From positions 263,295-327,294 of the forward strand of contig JBBHKE010001012.1 of NCBI GenBank assembly GCA_037447655.1: a stretch of DNA of 64,000 bases, read 5' to 3'. Numbering within the stretch: position 1 is the stretch's first letter; every line of letters begins with the position of its first letter. Positions 9,983-21,450 of this stretch are shown one piece after another. The notes below the pieces were generated by a model, which saw only the letters and a program-made list of their open reading frames with translations, ran no database searches and was not told the DNA's origin. Source of the DNA: Zygnema cylindricum. Its lineage: Eukaryota; Streptophyta; Zygnematophyceae; Zygnematales; Zygnemataceae. Position numbers and translations under genes: made by a program.

Positions 9983-11286
9983 GTGAGGTGTCCGCCACCA
10001 GGCTTCAATGGAACTCACTATGGAGATTCATCTAGGGCTTCCCAGAAATCCAAACGGAGTTTAGATGCAACAAAAGGTGAAAGGGAAATTATTGCTATGG
10101 AAGAGGGAAAAGGGGAGAAGAGAAAAGGATCACCTATGGTGAGGGGAGCTAGGATCTCGGCTACGATTCCACTTGTAAGGGTTATAAGTAAACAAAAAAC
10201 TGAAGAAAATGACAGTATAAGTTTGGAGAATAAAAACACTAAAGCAAAATATTTATTACTTAGAAACGTGTCTAAATCCATAGCTATCACTCTTATAGTC
10301 TTAACCAAATCTTAATAAATATAGGAAGCACTAATTAAGACTTATAAGGGTGAGACTTTGCATGGGCAGCAGTTAGTAAAACATAAAATAGTGGCCAATG
10401 TTTATAAAGGTGGTAGCATTATAGAGTTTTGCAATGATATTGCTGCATTATATGTTGAGTTTGCTAGTGCATGATATGTAGAATCTGAGGTGAGAATGAT
10501 TAACACATTAATCATAAAACATCCAGATGAGTACAAAAACATCATTAACCGTATGCATAAAATGGATTACTCCTCATAGAATTGGAGCACTAACATGGGG
10601 ATGATTTTTGAGATGGAGAGCACATTGGAGCTTCGTAGGGGAAGTGACACGATCAATGCACTGACCGCTGGTGGTGACTGGCGGAAGCGTGATGAAAGGA
10701 ATGATGGTGACTGGCGGAAGCGTGATGAGAGGAAGAAAGATAAAGATAAACCTTATCCGAACTTTGGTGGAAAGAGACGAAGAGGAAAAGAAAGGGGAGC
10801 TTCGAAGAGAGGGGTTTGTTTCTTTGTAGGGAATCGGGTCACTATATGGCAAAATGTCCTTGTTTGGAAGAAATTAGAAGTTGCAATGTGAATGAGGAGG
10901 AAGAAGGTGAAGAGAAGAAAGAGGATGAAGATATTTCGGAGCTTCTTCACATCGGTTGTATCGGGAAGAGAGAAAAACACACAGAAATTCCACGAAAGCA
11001 AGAGTGTGTTTTTGGAGGTATAAGGGAAGTAAAGAGAACGGAGGTACTTGAGGGAGTTAAACATGATGAGGATGTCAAAGAGTGTAGAGTTAATGACTTA
11101 GAAATGAGAAAGTCAGATCTAGAATTAAAATTGAAAGAAGGGAAAAATCAAAATATTGAGGATATTCTAATAGAATTTTCGGAGATAGAAAACTGGTCAA
11201 AAAAGGAGACTTCAACGGATTCGAAGGAACGGGGAAAAGTAAATCTAGAAGGAGCTTCAAAGGATAGGGGAAAAAAGGAAAATTAA
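9983..11286 (+). pseudogene. gag of E1 with frameshifts and stops, plus a charged tail
   Basis: Homologous to the gag of the element at 24840. The start codon position holds GTG (9983) where the sister has ATG. The frame reads through an acidic-basic segment, meets stops near 10312, then continues as a Gag core (QLVKHKIVANVYKGG, FCNDIAALYVEFA). It then reaches a duplicated GDWRKRDER motif (10675-10735) and a zinc knuckle C-x2-C-x4-H-x4-C (CRESGHYMAKC, about 10828-10862). One base is missing just before the knuckle, so two frames are needed to read its cysteines. A Glu/Lys-rich tail of roughly 130 codons (10863-11286) follows; in the sister, protease starts after the equivalent IPR.Q..FG.IRE motif, so the tail's origin is unclear. 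Confidence 0.65.
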
Positions 11287-11304
11287 ATGAAAAATTTGGG
11301 GAAG

Positions 11305-11640
11305 GGTGGATTTGACATCACTACTTGGTGTGATGTCACTTATGAAGATGTGCATGTAAAAGGGTTAGCATCTGGGTATGCGTTTGCAAATTGGGGATAG
11401 GGTTGGCTGTGGAACTCCAACCGGGAAATTGGATTTTGCTCGGATGAAATAGGGATGAGGTGGATAAAATCCTTGCTCCAATTGCTCGGATTTATGAAAG
11501 GTGGCTTGCCAAATAAAATTGGTGATCAACGAGATGCAATGTTTATTTTGGCTCATCTAATGCACTTTTTTAAACACGGGGGTATTCACTTAAAGTTTTA
11601 TGAGAGGAAAAGAAAAAGAAAAAAAAGGAAAAATATTTTT
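11305..11640 (+). pseudogene. RNase H remnant of E1
   Basis: FDITTWCDVTYEDV at about 11310-11350 matches TDITTWSDASYGDA of the intact copia RNase H at 28600. MRWIKSLLQLLGFMKGG (about 11458-11508) and the following DQRDAM and HHF-like residues match the C-terminal half. A TAG at 11398 and other changes break it. It joins the gag tail at about 11290, so everything from protease to early RNase H was deleted. Confidence 0.6.
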
Positions 11641-11685
11641 GTTTTGTTGTTTTTTTTAAGTGGGAGTTGAAAGAAAGTAGACTAG

Positions 11686-11698
11686 AAAATAATGGGAG
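11686..11698 (+). other. polypurine tract of E1
   Basis: AAAATAATGGGAG immediately precedes the LTR start TGTTGAAATT at 11699, the standard site for plus-strand priming. The sister element has AAAATAAAGGGAG at 29076-29088. Confidence 0.75.
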
Positions 11699-13866
11699 TG
11701 TTGAAATTGATGTATTTTCTAGGTCTAAATTATGAAAGAAAAGGAGCAGAGGCAGTCGGCCTCTAACTCCCTTCTCCAAGCCCCCACACATGTTGTAGTC
11801 ACTAAAGGCTGTATAAGGAGCAAGAGCCATGGCTTCCTAGGCCCTCTAGAGAGACAGGGAGTAGTTTTGGTAGATTTACCAAAAAAGGGATTGACGGACC
11901 CAAGATTTGATCTTGTTACTTGTCGTCCGTCAAATCTTTGATAGCCGTTAGCTTTATCATATAGTCTGTTGAAAAGAAGTAATTAATATTCACTCCTTAA
12001 TGTAGACTCTAGAGTGAAGAGAGAGAATGAGTCACCTCAAAAAGAAACAGGCAGACAAGGAGACAGATAGATAGATTACCAAAAAGTTGCCCTTAACAGG
12101 TTTTTGAACCTGTGTCGAAATCCTTTATAGACATCCGCCTTAATCATCGAGGCATTAACGAAACGGTACACGTATGTGGTTCGGTGATTAATTTAAGTGT
12201 TACGCAAACGTCACTTTCACTTAAACAAACCAAAATTGACGAAACGACATCTATAGTCAATTGGCGCTCGCGGACGCGAATCTAATCGTGTAAAATACAT
12301 GATCGGACGGACGACGTCGCCCCCGCCAAATCCAAATGAATCTTTGGCGGCTCTCGGAAATAGCGGCGCGCTCTGCCACGTGGCGCCACATCATTGAAGC
12401 CGAAAAAGATGGGAGGAGGAACGATGGCTCCCAAGCTTACAAGTGTCAACCAGAAGGCCATGTTGTACAATGGCCGTACAAGAAGTACAATCGGCCACTG
12501 TACCTTCTTGTACTATACACTCTTTTGATTTTTCTAGGGTACAGTAGTAGGTAGGTGTGAGTAGGAGTTAAGGGACTTAGCGAGAATGAGGCGCCTCTCT
12601 CCAGGTGACCTTTTGTATTTATAGGCCATATTTGGCCAACCATAACTAGCTGCCTAGGGGAGCAAATTCAGAGATTCTTTTTGTTGCTAACGCAGGGGAG
12701 TCCAGGCCACACAAGGGTGTAGTCGGTCAGAGTTTTTGCTTGCCAGGGTGGCGACATTTATAAGGGAGAGTCAAAGTGGGGAATGCTGTCCAAAACACAT
12801 GTTCAAGCTTTGCATTCTGTGGTGAAACTGAGCACACAGAAAGTCTTCTTTCACAGAGGTGAATCTATATACAAGTTTTGAGAGTCAAGGTGTCAGTTAT
12901 TTGGGTTTCTATTAACTTCGAGTCGGCACTATCTAGATAAGCTTCTTTAGGTGTGCGATTTTTGTGGGGAAATGGAACCTATAAAATTTCATAGTCTATG
13001 AAAAATGCTAAGATACATAGGGTACGATAGATATTTAAATGTGTACACGCCAAAGATTTCATTTAATTGATAGAACTGAACCTTAAAGCATAGAACCCAC
13101 TATCCCTTATATACCATACGAAATAAATGTTACGTACATTTATATCAATGGTCCGTATCAAAAGCCAACTTTGATCGACGGCCATGGTGCGAGACGCGAT
13201 TCCATAATGGCCGCCTTGGCGGTTTTGGACGCCGCCTCTCCGGATGACACGTGGCAACATCTTACAGGTTTACAAAATCTCTGGAGTGCACGATAAGAAG
13301 TCCGGATGTGACAGATGTCACAATTATGGCCATGGCGTACAAATGCCGTACAGAAAGTACTCCGACACCTGTATTTCTATGTACGGTACAGTCTTTTGAT
13401 TGGTACCGTACTTAATTAGTAGATGGTTTAGAGAGGGGTTTAGGACTTAGAAAAAATAGTAGGTAGCCGCCTCACTCCCAGAGTGCTTTTGTATTTATGG
13501 GCCATCTTTGGCCAGCCATAACTAATTGCTTAAGGGAGCAAATTTAGTGATTCATTTTGTTACGAACTCAAGGGAGTCTAGGCTACACATGGGTGTAGTG
13601 GGTCAGAGATTTTGCCTCGTAGGGTGGCCGCATTTCTAAAGGAAACTCAAAGTGGGGGAATGTGTCCTAATACTTATAGTCTAACTTTGCACTCTGTTGG
13701 GGAACTGAGCACACATATTGTCAACTTTCACGGGGGTGAAGCTCTATTCGAGTTTCGATTGTCAGGTGTTAGTCATTTGGGTTTGTATCAACTTGGAGTC
13801 GGCACTATCTAGATAATTTTTTTGGATCCGTGAATTTTGTGGGGGAATGGAGCTCACATAATTTCA
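11699..13866 (+). repeat. 3' LTR of E1, split by a nested solo LTR
   Basis: Bases 11699-11966 and 12992-13866 together reproduce the 5' LTR; 11967-12991 is an insertion. The LTR ends AATTTCA at 13866 and is followed without spacer by another LTR start. Confidence 0.75.
11967..12991 (+). repeat. solo LTR inserted in the E1 3' LTR, perfect 5-bp target duplication
   Basis: The insertion runs from TGTTGAAAAG to AAAATTTCA and is flanked by TAGTC on both sides (11962-11966 and 12992-12996). It is a diverged member of the same family: it shares the GACTTAGCGAGAAT...GCGCCTCTCTCC block and the GGCACTATCTAGATAAGCTTC block near its end. TG...CA ends, 1025 bp and a perfect duplication make this a clear solo LTR, younger than E1. 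Confidence 0.9.
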
Positions 13867-14422
13867 TGTAGAAATTAATGGTTTATCTTTAGGTATTTTC
13901 TAGTTCATAATTGTAAACATAATTGACATAAGTAAAGCAGAGGCAACCTGTCTCTAACTCCTCTTCGAGGTCCCTACACTTGCCATATTCATTGCAAACC
14001 ACTAAGGGAGTAAAAGCAATGGCTGCCTAAGCTTCTCTTAGTGACACAAAAGAAGATTATGGTCATCCTTACCAAAAAAAGGGATGCCAAAACCAGGATT
14101 TGATCTTGGAACCTCCTATCCGTCAAAGTAGTTGGTAGCCGGTAGCTTTGCCGTATAGACTACGACCGATGCTAAGATACATAGGGTATGCCATTTATTT
14201 ATTCAAACACACGTAGGACATTTCATTTAACTAATCCAACGTACGGTAGAACATGGAACTTGTTATATACTAGAGTTCCGCTTGAAAGAAAAATTTACGA
14301 ATATTTATTTCAACGGCTTATGTTAAAAGCCGATCTAATCGGACGGGAGTGGTAAGCACCAACGTCGCGGAAAGGATGTCTTGGCGTTTTATGGACGAAG
14401 ACACATCAGTTGACACGTGTGT
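13867..14422 (+). repeat. 5' half of a further LTR, abutting E1
   Basis: Starts TGTAGAAATTAATGG directly after E1 and follows the family LTR (CAGAGGCAACCTGTCTCTAACTCC; antisense tRNA-like GGATTTGATCT at 14097-14107) for about 556 bp. It stops near 14422, where an LTR in the opposite orientation takes over. Confidence 0.65.
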
Positions 14423-15393
14423 AATTTTGTGACCTCCATTGGTCCATTGAATGTCCAACTTATATGAAGCCTCTAGGATAATATTTGCACTTTTGACTTT
14501 GGCAATGATTAAGTGCCACCTTGGCACGCAAAAACTCTGACCCACTACACCCGTGAGTAGCTTGGACTGCCCTGAGTCCGCAGAAAAAAGAATCGCTGGA
14601 ATTTCTCCATTAAGCATAAAGTTATGGCTGGCCAAAGATGGCGTACAAATACAGATGCTCTCTAAGAGAGAGGCGAAAACCTAAATTTTTCTAAGTCTTA
14701 AACACCCTCTCTAGACCTACTACTATTGTACCTAGCTAATCAAAAGACTGTAAAGTACAAGAAGGGATATGTAGCGCTGTACTTCTTGTATGACCAAAGT
14801 ACGGCATGGCGCCTTCGCTGACGTGTGTCAGTTCCTAAGCCGTAGTTGCTTCCCACGTAATATCCGTTGTTCAATAATAACTCGCCACGTGTCTCCCGCC
14901 GTCATCTGCTCCGCAAACCGCCAATATTCCACTTTGATACACTGGCTCTTTTCTGAGCTGTTCAATTTGATCCGGACATTTGATTTCGTCCGTCAAAATT
15001 AAATCTCGTCTCTTACATTCCGTGTTATCCGGATTTCGTGCGGACCGATACTTTTTCTATGTTCAATTTGTCCCGTAAACTGTTAAATAAAATGTGCCGT
15101 TTTATAATGTTTAAATATTAATAACACCAAATATACTTTAACAATATTAAGACCTAACGGATAAGACAAACGGCTATGCCATACGACTTCTTATCTAAGA
15201 GTTCACAAGATCAAATCCTGGTCCTGTCTATCTATCTTTTGTAAGAGCTGGGTCTTCTGTTCCTCTTTGTCTATCTTTTTGTCTGCATGGGGCAGGCATG
15301 GCTGCCTCCCAGTCCTCACTGACTACAACTAGTATGACGACTGCAGTAAGACCATGAACAAAAAAACTAGAATATAAAATACCTTTTTCAACA
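14423..15393 (-). repeat. 3' LTR of M1 (971 bp)
   Basis: On the minus strand it starts TGTTGAAAAAGG at 15393 after the polypurine tract. It carries the family block CCTCTCT...GCCATCTTTGGCCAGCCATAACT (about 14622-14680 in complement) and ends with GGTCACAAAATT at 14423. The antisense tRNA-like B-box GATCAAATCC lies at 15209-15218 on the plus strand. Confidence 0.7.
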
Positions 15394-15439
15394 CTCCCAG
15401 TATTTTTTTGTCTATCTTTTGCTTCAATCCACACTTCTC

Positions 15440-18366
15440 CCTAAAAAATATCAATTAGGGAGAAGGAACCGGCTTAGTCATCATATCTGCTACCATTTCT
15501 CCATCCGGTCTATATTCCTAACTAATTATTTTATTCTTAACCTTCTCTCTAACAAAGCTCAAACGAATATACATATGCTTTGATTTAAAGTGATCCTTAA
15601 GGTTTGTTGTAGTTGCAATTGCAGCTTGATTATCACAAAATACCTTTTGCACTCAACTCTTCATATATCCAAGTTCTTGAAGCAAAGATTTCACCCACAT
15701 TAATTATTTCATAGCCGAATAAGAGGCCATATACTTAGCCTCCATGGTAGACCAAACAATCATCTTTTGTTGCTTGCTTCTCTTACAGCACGCCCCATTT
15801 CCAACATACCACACTTATCTAGAAGTACACCTCCTCATCGGAGCATCCCCATAACTGGCATCACTCCAAGTGGTGATGTCAGTATTATCCCCTCCCAATT
15901 GCAACCACATATCTCTCGTTCCTATCAAGTATAGCATGACCCTTTTAGCTCCTTCACAATCTTTCTTCCTATGTTCATTCAGACTCCTACTTAATATCCC
16001 TACAGTTGTTGCTATATCAAGACGAGTACAGTTCATAAAATATATCAAACAACCGATAACCTGCCTGTACGGAATATTTTGCATAAACTTGCTTTCCTCA
16101 GGTCCTAACTCATTATCCAAGATCAAGACTCCCTCTTTTAAGCTCTCCTCATTTCCTTTCTTTAAGTCCATTGGAGTCGTACAACTATTTACTTTATCCA
16201 TTTGAATTTTTTCAAGCATATTTCCAATTGCTTCTTTTTGAGTTAGTCTAATTGTTTTCTTCTCCATATCCTTCTCCATCTGAATTCCCCAAATATACTT
16301 TGCCTCCCCCAAGTCTTTCATTTCAAATCTACTTATTAGATCTTTTTTCAATCTACTAATTTTCTCCATTGATTTACTCAAAACAAACAAATCATCAACA
16401 TAGATGGTAATGAAAATTATACATTCCTCATCCTCAAACAGATAGATGGAATTATCCGAACTGATTCAGATATATCCCAGACTCGTCAAAAACTCGTCCA
16501 GCTTCTTGTTCCATTGGCGTGGAGCTTGCTTTAGTTCATAAAGAGACTTTATCAATCTGCACACTTTACTTTTTTTCTCTTTTCTCCACAAATCCTTTCG
16601 GCTGTCACATGTCGATCTCTTCTTCTAAATCTCCTTGTAAGAAAGTGGTTTTGATGTCCATCTGGTGCACTTTTATGTCTTCCGCTGCCGCTTGACTAAG
16701 TAGAATCTGGAGGGAGGGAAATCTAACAACCGGAGCGAAAGTCTCCTCATAATTAATTCCCTCCTTTTGTGTGAACCCCTTTTGCCGCTAATCTGGCCTT
16801 GTATCCCTCGATAGTATTATCTGGATTGAGTTTCAACTTAAATACCCACTTGCATCCTATCGTCTTTCTGTTTGGTGGACAATCCACCAACTCCCATGTT
16901 ATTTCTTCCATAATGAAAGCCATCTCATCATTAATGGCTGTCACCCATCTACTAAGCTCTGGAATATTAACTGCTTCTGAGTAAGTATGGGGGTCGCTCA
17001 AATGTGACAGCTTAGTTACCTTGTTGTTCACTTGTCTCTCTTGAAGTCTCTTGTTGCTTCTCCTTCCTCCTTCAAACTCTAATGTTGGAATGGAGGGTAA
17101 TCTCGGATTTCTCTGAATGACTCAATCGTCTTCCTAATCCGTGGAGTCCATCTCCGGACGTTCATCATCTATTTCCGGTCTTTCCTCATTTTCTTCCTCG
17201 GTTTGAATCGGAAGCTGAGATTCCAGGAGAGGGTCACTCTCGGTCAAATTTTCCTCTTCCTCTGCAAGGTCAGGTTGAACCAAATTTCGGTTAGAAGAAT
17301 CTAAATCTAACTCATTTCGGATTCAATTCTAATTCTAACCGGTTTAATGTATTTAAAGTGATCTATGGACTTTCGTTCATCCATGACTACCAAGTGTTTT
17401 ACTAGAATGATGTCTTCTCTTTCGAGATCATAAACTCTATACCCCTATACATTTTCATCATACCCAAGTAGGTATCCCGACTTCCCCCTCGTATCTAACT
17501 TCCAATCAGATTTTTCTGTGTTTAGACTAAACACTTGACTTACGAACACCTTTAAGTGTGAAACATTAGGTTTTTTCCCGGTCCATCTTTTATAAGGTGT
17601 TTGTCCTTTTACCGCCGAGGTAAGGACTCTATTTTTGAGATAATTAGCACAATTCATAGCTTCTGCCCAAAAACTTTTCTTTATCTCTTTATGCGACAAC
17701 ATACTACGAGCACTATCACTTAATGTCCGATTTAGTCTCTCGGCTACACCGTTTTGTTTTGGATTTTTTCAAAAAGTCTTTTGGTGTTGAAGCCCTTTCT
17801 CTTTCAAGAAATCCTCAAACTCATTAAATGTGTATCCCCCCCCATTATTACTCCTCAATCTCTTTATAGGTGTCTCATGAAGTTTTTCACTCCACGTTTT
17901 ATACTCTTTAAAGTAAGCTGAAGCCTCATATTTGTTTTTCAGGAAATATACTCTAGTGTATCTAAACTAATCATCAGTGATAGTAAGCATAAATCTTTTC
18001 CCTCCAACTGATGGCAGTCTGATTGGTCCCTAAATGTCAGTATGAACTAGATCTAAGACCTTTTCACCCTTATATGATGTGGTTTTTGGAAAACGCAATA
18101 TGTAGGCCTTACCTTGAGCACATCCACTACAATCATCCAAAGTTTCATTGTCTACAAAATGTATTCCCTCAATTACACCCGTTTTGTTCATTTCTTTCAA
18201 TCTATCTAGATGCACATGTCTCAATCTTTTATGCCACATCATCAAATCACTTACACCAGCATCGTAAACTCCCGTCTTTCCATTACTCAAAGTCAGCCTA
18301 AACATTCATTGGCTACCCTTTTCAGCTGTGAAGTACACTTGATTCTCATAGCTAGCAACAAAGATG
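15440..18366 (-). pseudogene. pol of M1 (integrase, reverse transcriptase, RNase H), broken
   Basis: Segments on the minus strand, 5' to 3': protease tail (18366-18306); integrase zinc finger with HKRLRHVHLDRL and CSGCAQGK (18240-18100); integrase core and C-terminus (17900-17400) with EAMNCANYLKNRV and a GKSGYLLGYDE motif; reverse transcriptase from [12 protein letters not shown] (about 16850) through the active site YVDD near 16405-16390; then SRFEMKDLGEAKYIWGIQME. RNase H carries TTWSDASYGDAP (about 15870-15840) and the end of the frame lies near 15440. Stops and frameshifts separate the pieces, for example near 17760 and 16790. Not functional as read. Confidence 0.75.
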
Positions 18367-19603
18367 CAGTTCTGTATTCCCCATTGTACTACAGAATTCA
18401 CGAAGCCTCTAGATAGATTTTGACTAACCCACTTTCAACTAAGACCACTGCTACCTAAGCAGGCAAATAGACAATCTGACAGCACCCTTGGGCAATCTAG
18501 ACTCTTTTGAGTGCACAACATAACGAATCACAGAAAACACCCAAGCAGGCGAAGTTATCAAGTGGCAAAGATGCCAATATATATACAAGCTTATTGGGAG
18601 AGAGGCGGCTACCTCGTCAATCCTCTAAGTCCTAAACCCCTCTCACAATCCATATCTACTAATTTACGAACCAATCAGAAGACTCTACAATACAAAATGG
18701 CACTATGGTCGATGTCTTTTCTGTACGGCCTGTGTACGACAAGGCCATGGAGTGGATGTGTGTCTCATTCGGACTTGTCCTCATGCTCCCCGGGATTTCT
18801 GCTTCCCAATGTTATCTTGCCACGTGTTGCCAGGTCATGTCACGCCAGAAAACCGCCGAAGCGACATTCCGGGATCTCAGCGATCATCCGTGCCGTCGGA
18901 TCCTAATCGGCTTTTAATACTAGGTGTCAAAAACAAATGTGAAGTACATTTGTTTCGTGCGGGTATTTGTTCGCACTATATTCAACCTAGTCTCTATGTC
19001 TTTTATCTCTAATTCCTTTAATCAGATTAAAGGTCCTAAATAATGTTAAAATAGCATTCAAACCCTATGTAGTCTAACGAACTCCTACGACAGACCGGTT
19101 AGAGCTGACTGTATGTGCCGGCGGCAGGATTTGATCCTTGTACCTGCCGGCCGGCAGACATGAAGTAGCCGGTAGCCTTAGCCGTTTAATCTAGCGGTAG
19201 TGTTACCTAGCATATAGTTTGATAATTATTTAGATATGTATACAAGCGATAAACCATTTAACTGAAATGAATTACGGGATACATAGAACCAGTAATATTT
19301 AATGTACGACTTACGGTACGGACACAAATCAGTACCGCGCATTTGTTTCGTAAATGAAACAAATACCGCGCATGTATTAGTCTTGCCAGACTCTACCTTT
19401 TTGTTAAGGAGTGACTTATATCACTCTTTCGTCCTGCTTTGGAGATGAGGCAGCCATGGAACCACCTTCCTCTCTTTCTTTCATTGACTACGACAAGTAT
19501 GGGGGCTAGAGGGAGGAGGTGGAGGCAGGTTGCCTACGCTTTCTCTTTTACATTTAATCTATTAAGACCTAAAAAATATCATATAAAACTAGTGTTTTCA
19601 ACA
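18367..19603 (-). repeat. 3' LTR of M2, with a reversed LTR fragment inside
   Basis: Minus-strand start TGTTGAAAACAC at 19603, preceded by the polypurine tract AAAATAAAGGGTG. The low end near 18367 matches the end of the E2 5' LTR (TTAGAGGCTTTCTGAATTCTGTAG there, with the same words here). Total 1237 bp, but 19111-19378 is an insertion or replacement; without it the length is about 970 bp, as in M1. Confidence 0.65.
19111..19378 (+). repeat. plus-oriented LTR fragment replacing the tRNA-like block of the M2 LTR
   Basis: Flanks read as the M2 LTR in minus orientation (GACAGACCGGTTAGAGCTGA before; AGTCTTGCCAGACTC after). Between them lies plus-oriented LTR sequence: GGATTTGATCC, then AGCCGGTAGCCTTAGCCG, then a CATTTAACTGAAATG...ACATAGAACC block as at 14150-14260. 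About 34 bp of the original segment is replaced by about 268 bp. Confidence 0.55.
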
Positions 19604-19725
19604 CACCCTTTATTTTCTAGTTTAATTTCAATTTCTCTTTTAATCCACACTTTTCTCTACAATATTTTAACTTGGGAGAGAGCACAGGTTTGATCATCAT
19701 ATCAGCTACCATTTCTCCATCACCC

Positions 19726-20211
19726 CTATAAACGAGATTCACAATTTTTGTTTTCAACCTTTTCCCTCACAAAACTTAATCTTATGTCCATAAAATTAGC
19801 TTTGAAATGATGTTTTTGATTGGCTATGATTGCAATGGCTGCTTGATTATCACACAACACTTCATGCACTCCGTTCTTCATATACCCCATTTCTTGCAAT
19901 AAAGACTTGACCCACATCAACTCTTTCACAGCAGAACAAGAGGCCATATACTCAACCTCCATAGTAGACTGAGCAACCACCTTTTGTTGCTTGCAGCTCC
20001 AACACCAAGCACCTCCCCCCACATACATCACATACCCTGAAGTGCATCTTCTCATAGGTGCATCCGTATAACTGGCATCACTCTAATTAGTGATGTTAGT
20101 GTGCTCCCCTCCCAAATGCAATCATAGATCTCTGGTTCCCACCAGATATCTCACGACTCTCTTGGCTGACTCCCAATCTCTCTTTCTAGGATCATTAAGA
20201 CTCCTACTAGG
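19726..20211 (-). pseudogene. RNase H domain of M2
   Basis: The open stretch 20055-19726 on the minus strand reads RRCTSGYVMYVGGGAWCWSC, then KQQKVVAQSTMEVEYMASCS with the catalytic Glu, then VLCDNQAAIAI with the catalytic Asp, then KHHFKANFMDIRLSFVREK. Upstream the frame continues through SDASYTDAPM with a stop (TAG) just before it, to 20211. This is copia-type RNase H, the last domain of pol. Confidence 0.7.
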
Positions 20212-21450
20212 TGTTGTCCATAGCAATTTTCAGCCATAGATTTACCCTCGGAAGCACCACAGACTACCCAAAAACAACCTACTTTGAATCAGCACAGAAT
20301 TCTACAGAAATATCAAAACACGCTGAAACTACAATAAAAATTAGTTTGTAGGCTACAAAATAACCTCACAAAGTTTCAGACAAAAATAATAAACAGAGTG
20401 ATCACATCATCTGGTCAAAGTTGCGGAAAAACAGTCTGTCAGAACTTTGATAAAACCGGCCAACTTCACAATGAATTAAAACACAGACCAGGAACACAAT
20501 AGGCCTAAAAGTCTGTGAAAATATTAAAAATACAAAGAGGAACACACATACAAAATTTCAGATAATTTTGCTAACAGATCTGAGAGCAATCCTCAGATAA
20601 AATTACCAAAAATGTCCATAAACAGTTTTTTGTCCAAAAAGTTCCTAAGTCCTAAAATGACTAAGTCCTACAAATATATACAAGAGCTTACTGCTGAATG
20701 TACGGAGGCATATCAGCCGTACGCTATCTACCAGCTACCTCTATTAATGTTGGTATACCCGAATACTTCAAGGTATGTCAAAATGAGTAAATCTACATTA
20801 ATAATTAATTCACAAAAAGACAAATCAATGTTCAACCAAATATTTACATCGACGCTTCTGTAAAATCCGCGTACTGAGTATCAAATTGATTAGTCGCTTG
20901 AGGACGAAACCACGTCATGAACCAACATCACATACGTATGGTCCACTTGATACCACATCATCAAAAATGCAATCCTTTGGAAATATCGGCGGACGCCGTC
21001 CGCCCTCCAAATGTTCCACGGACCACTTGCCGAAATTAAACCGTACCTTCAAAATAGTTTCCGTACCGAACCAATGTCCTTAACAATAAATATGCCTCTC
21101 GCAAATAAAGTACACTTGTCCAAATAAGACGCTCCGTACCGGCGGCGTACATATTCAACATTTCGTACATTTCACATTGGATCGCTTCGCGATCCGCCGT
21201 CCATTTGCAAACGTATTCCGAGCCACTCAATTACTCCCTTTAATTTCAATCGTAAAATTACTCCCCCAATCCACAAATCCATTCGAACCTCCATTTGTAC
21301 CACCACATTATTTTCGGTAATAATCTGCGCACGAACCGTCGCGTTCGCACAAAATGTGGCGTAAGTACGAAACTAACATTTCAAAAACAACACTAGGGAC
21401 TCTAACTGATGGCGCTATGAGCCGCCTAGTAGATTAAGCTTCCTACAACA
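20212..21450. repeat. probable solo LTR of a second family, inserted in M2 pol
   Basis: A 1239-bp segment bounded by TGTTGTCCATAG at 20212 and CTTCCTACAACA at 21450 splits the pol of M2. Ends are TG...CA with a TGTTGT inverted hexamer. A CTAAGTCCTA word (20645-20675) also occurs in the LTR region next to the gag at 38800-40000. Flanking pentamers (CTAGG and TGTTT) do not match, and about 66 bp of pol is missing, so a deletion accompanied or followed insertion. Orientation is uncertain. Confidence 0.55.

Larger units (their letters stand above)
8730..13866 (+). mobile_element. internally deleted Ty1/copia element E1 with both LTRs
   Basis: 5' LTR 8730-9868, primer site 9869-9883, gag 9983-11286, a remnant of RNase H about 11305-11640, polypurine tract 11686-11698, and a 3' LTR from 11699 to 13866 that contains a solo LTR. 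Protease, integrase and most of reverse transcriptase are missing compared with the related element at 23674-29636. Without the insert the 3' LTR is about 1.14 kb, matching the 5' LTR. The 5' LTR starts TATTG instead of TGTTG. No duplicated target site is visible because another LTR begins exactly at 13867. Confidence 0.8.
14423..18366 (-). mobile_element. minus-strand Ty1/copia element M1, 3' part
   Basis: Minus-strand order: protease end (18366), integrase, reverse transcriptase, RNase H, polypurine tract (TACTGGGAG, 15402-15394), 3' LTR (15393-14423). The 5' end is cut at 18366, where the LTR of M2 begins, so M2 probably inserted into M1. Frames are broken by stops and shifts. Confidence 0.75.

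Noticed and set aside
18305-18440. protease coding sequence upstream of the M1 integrase
   Set aside because: Only 18306-18366 fits the protease tail; beyond that the sequence aligns with the end of the family LTR, so it is the M2 LTR.
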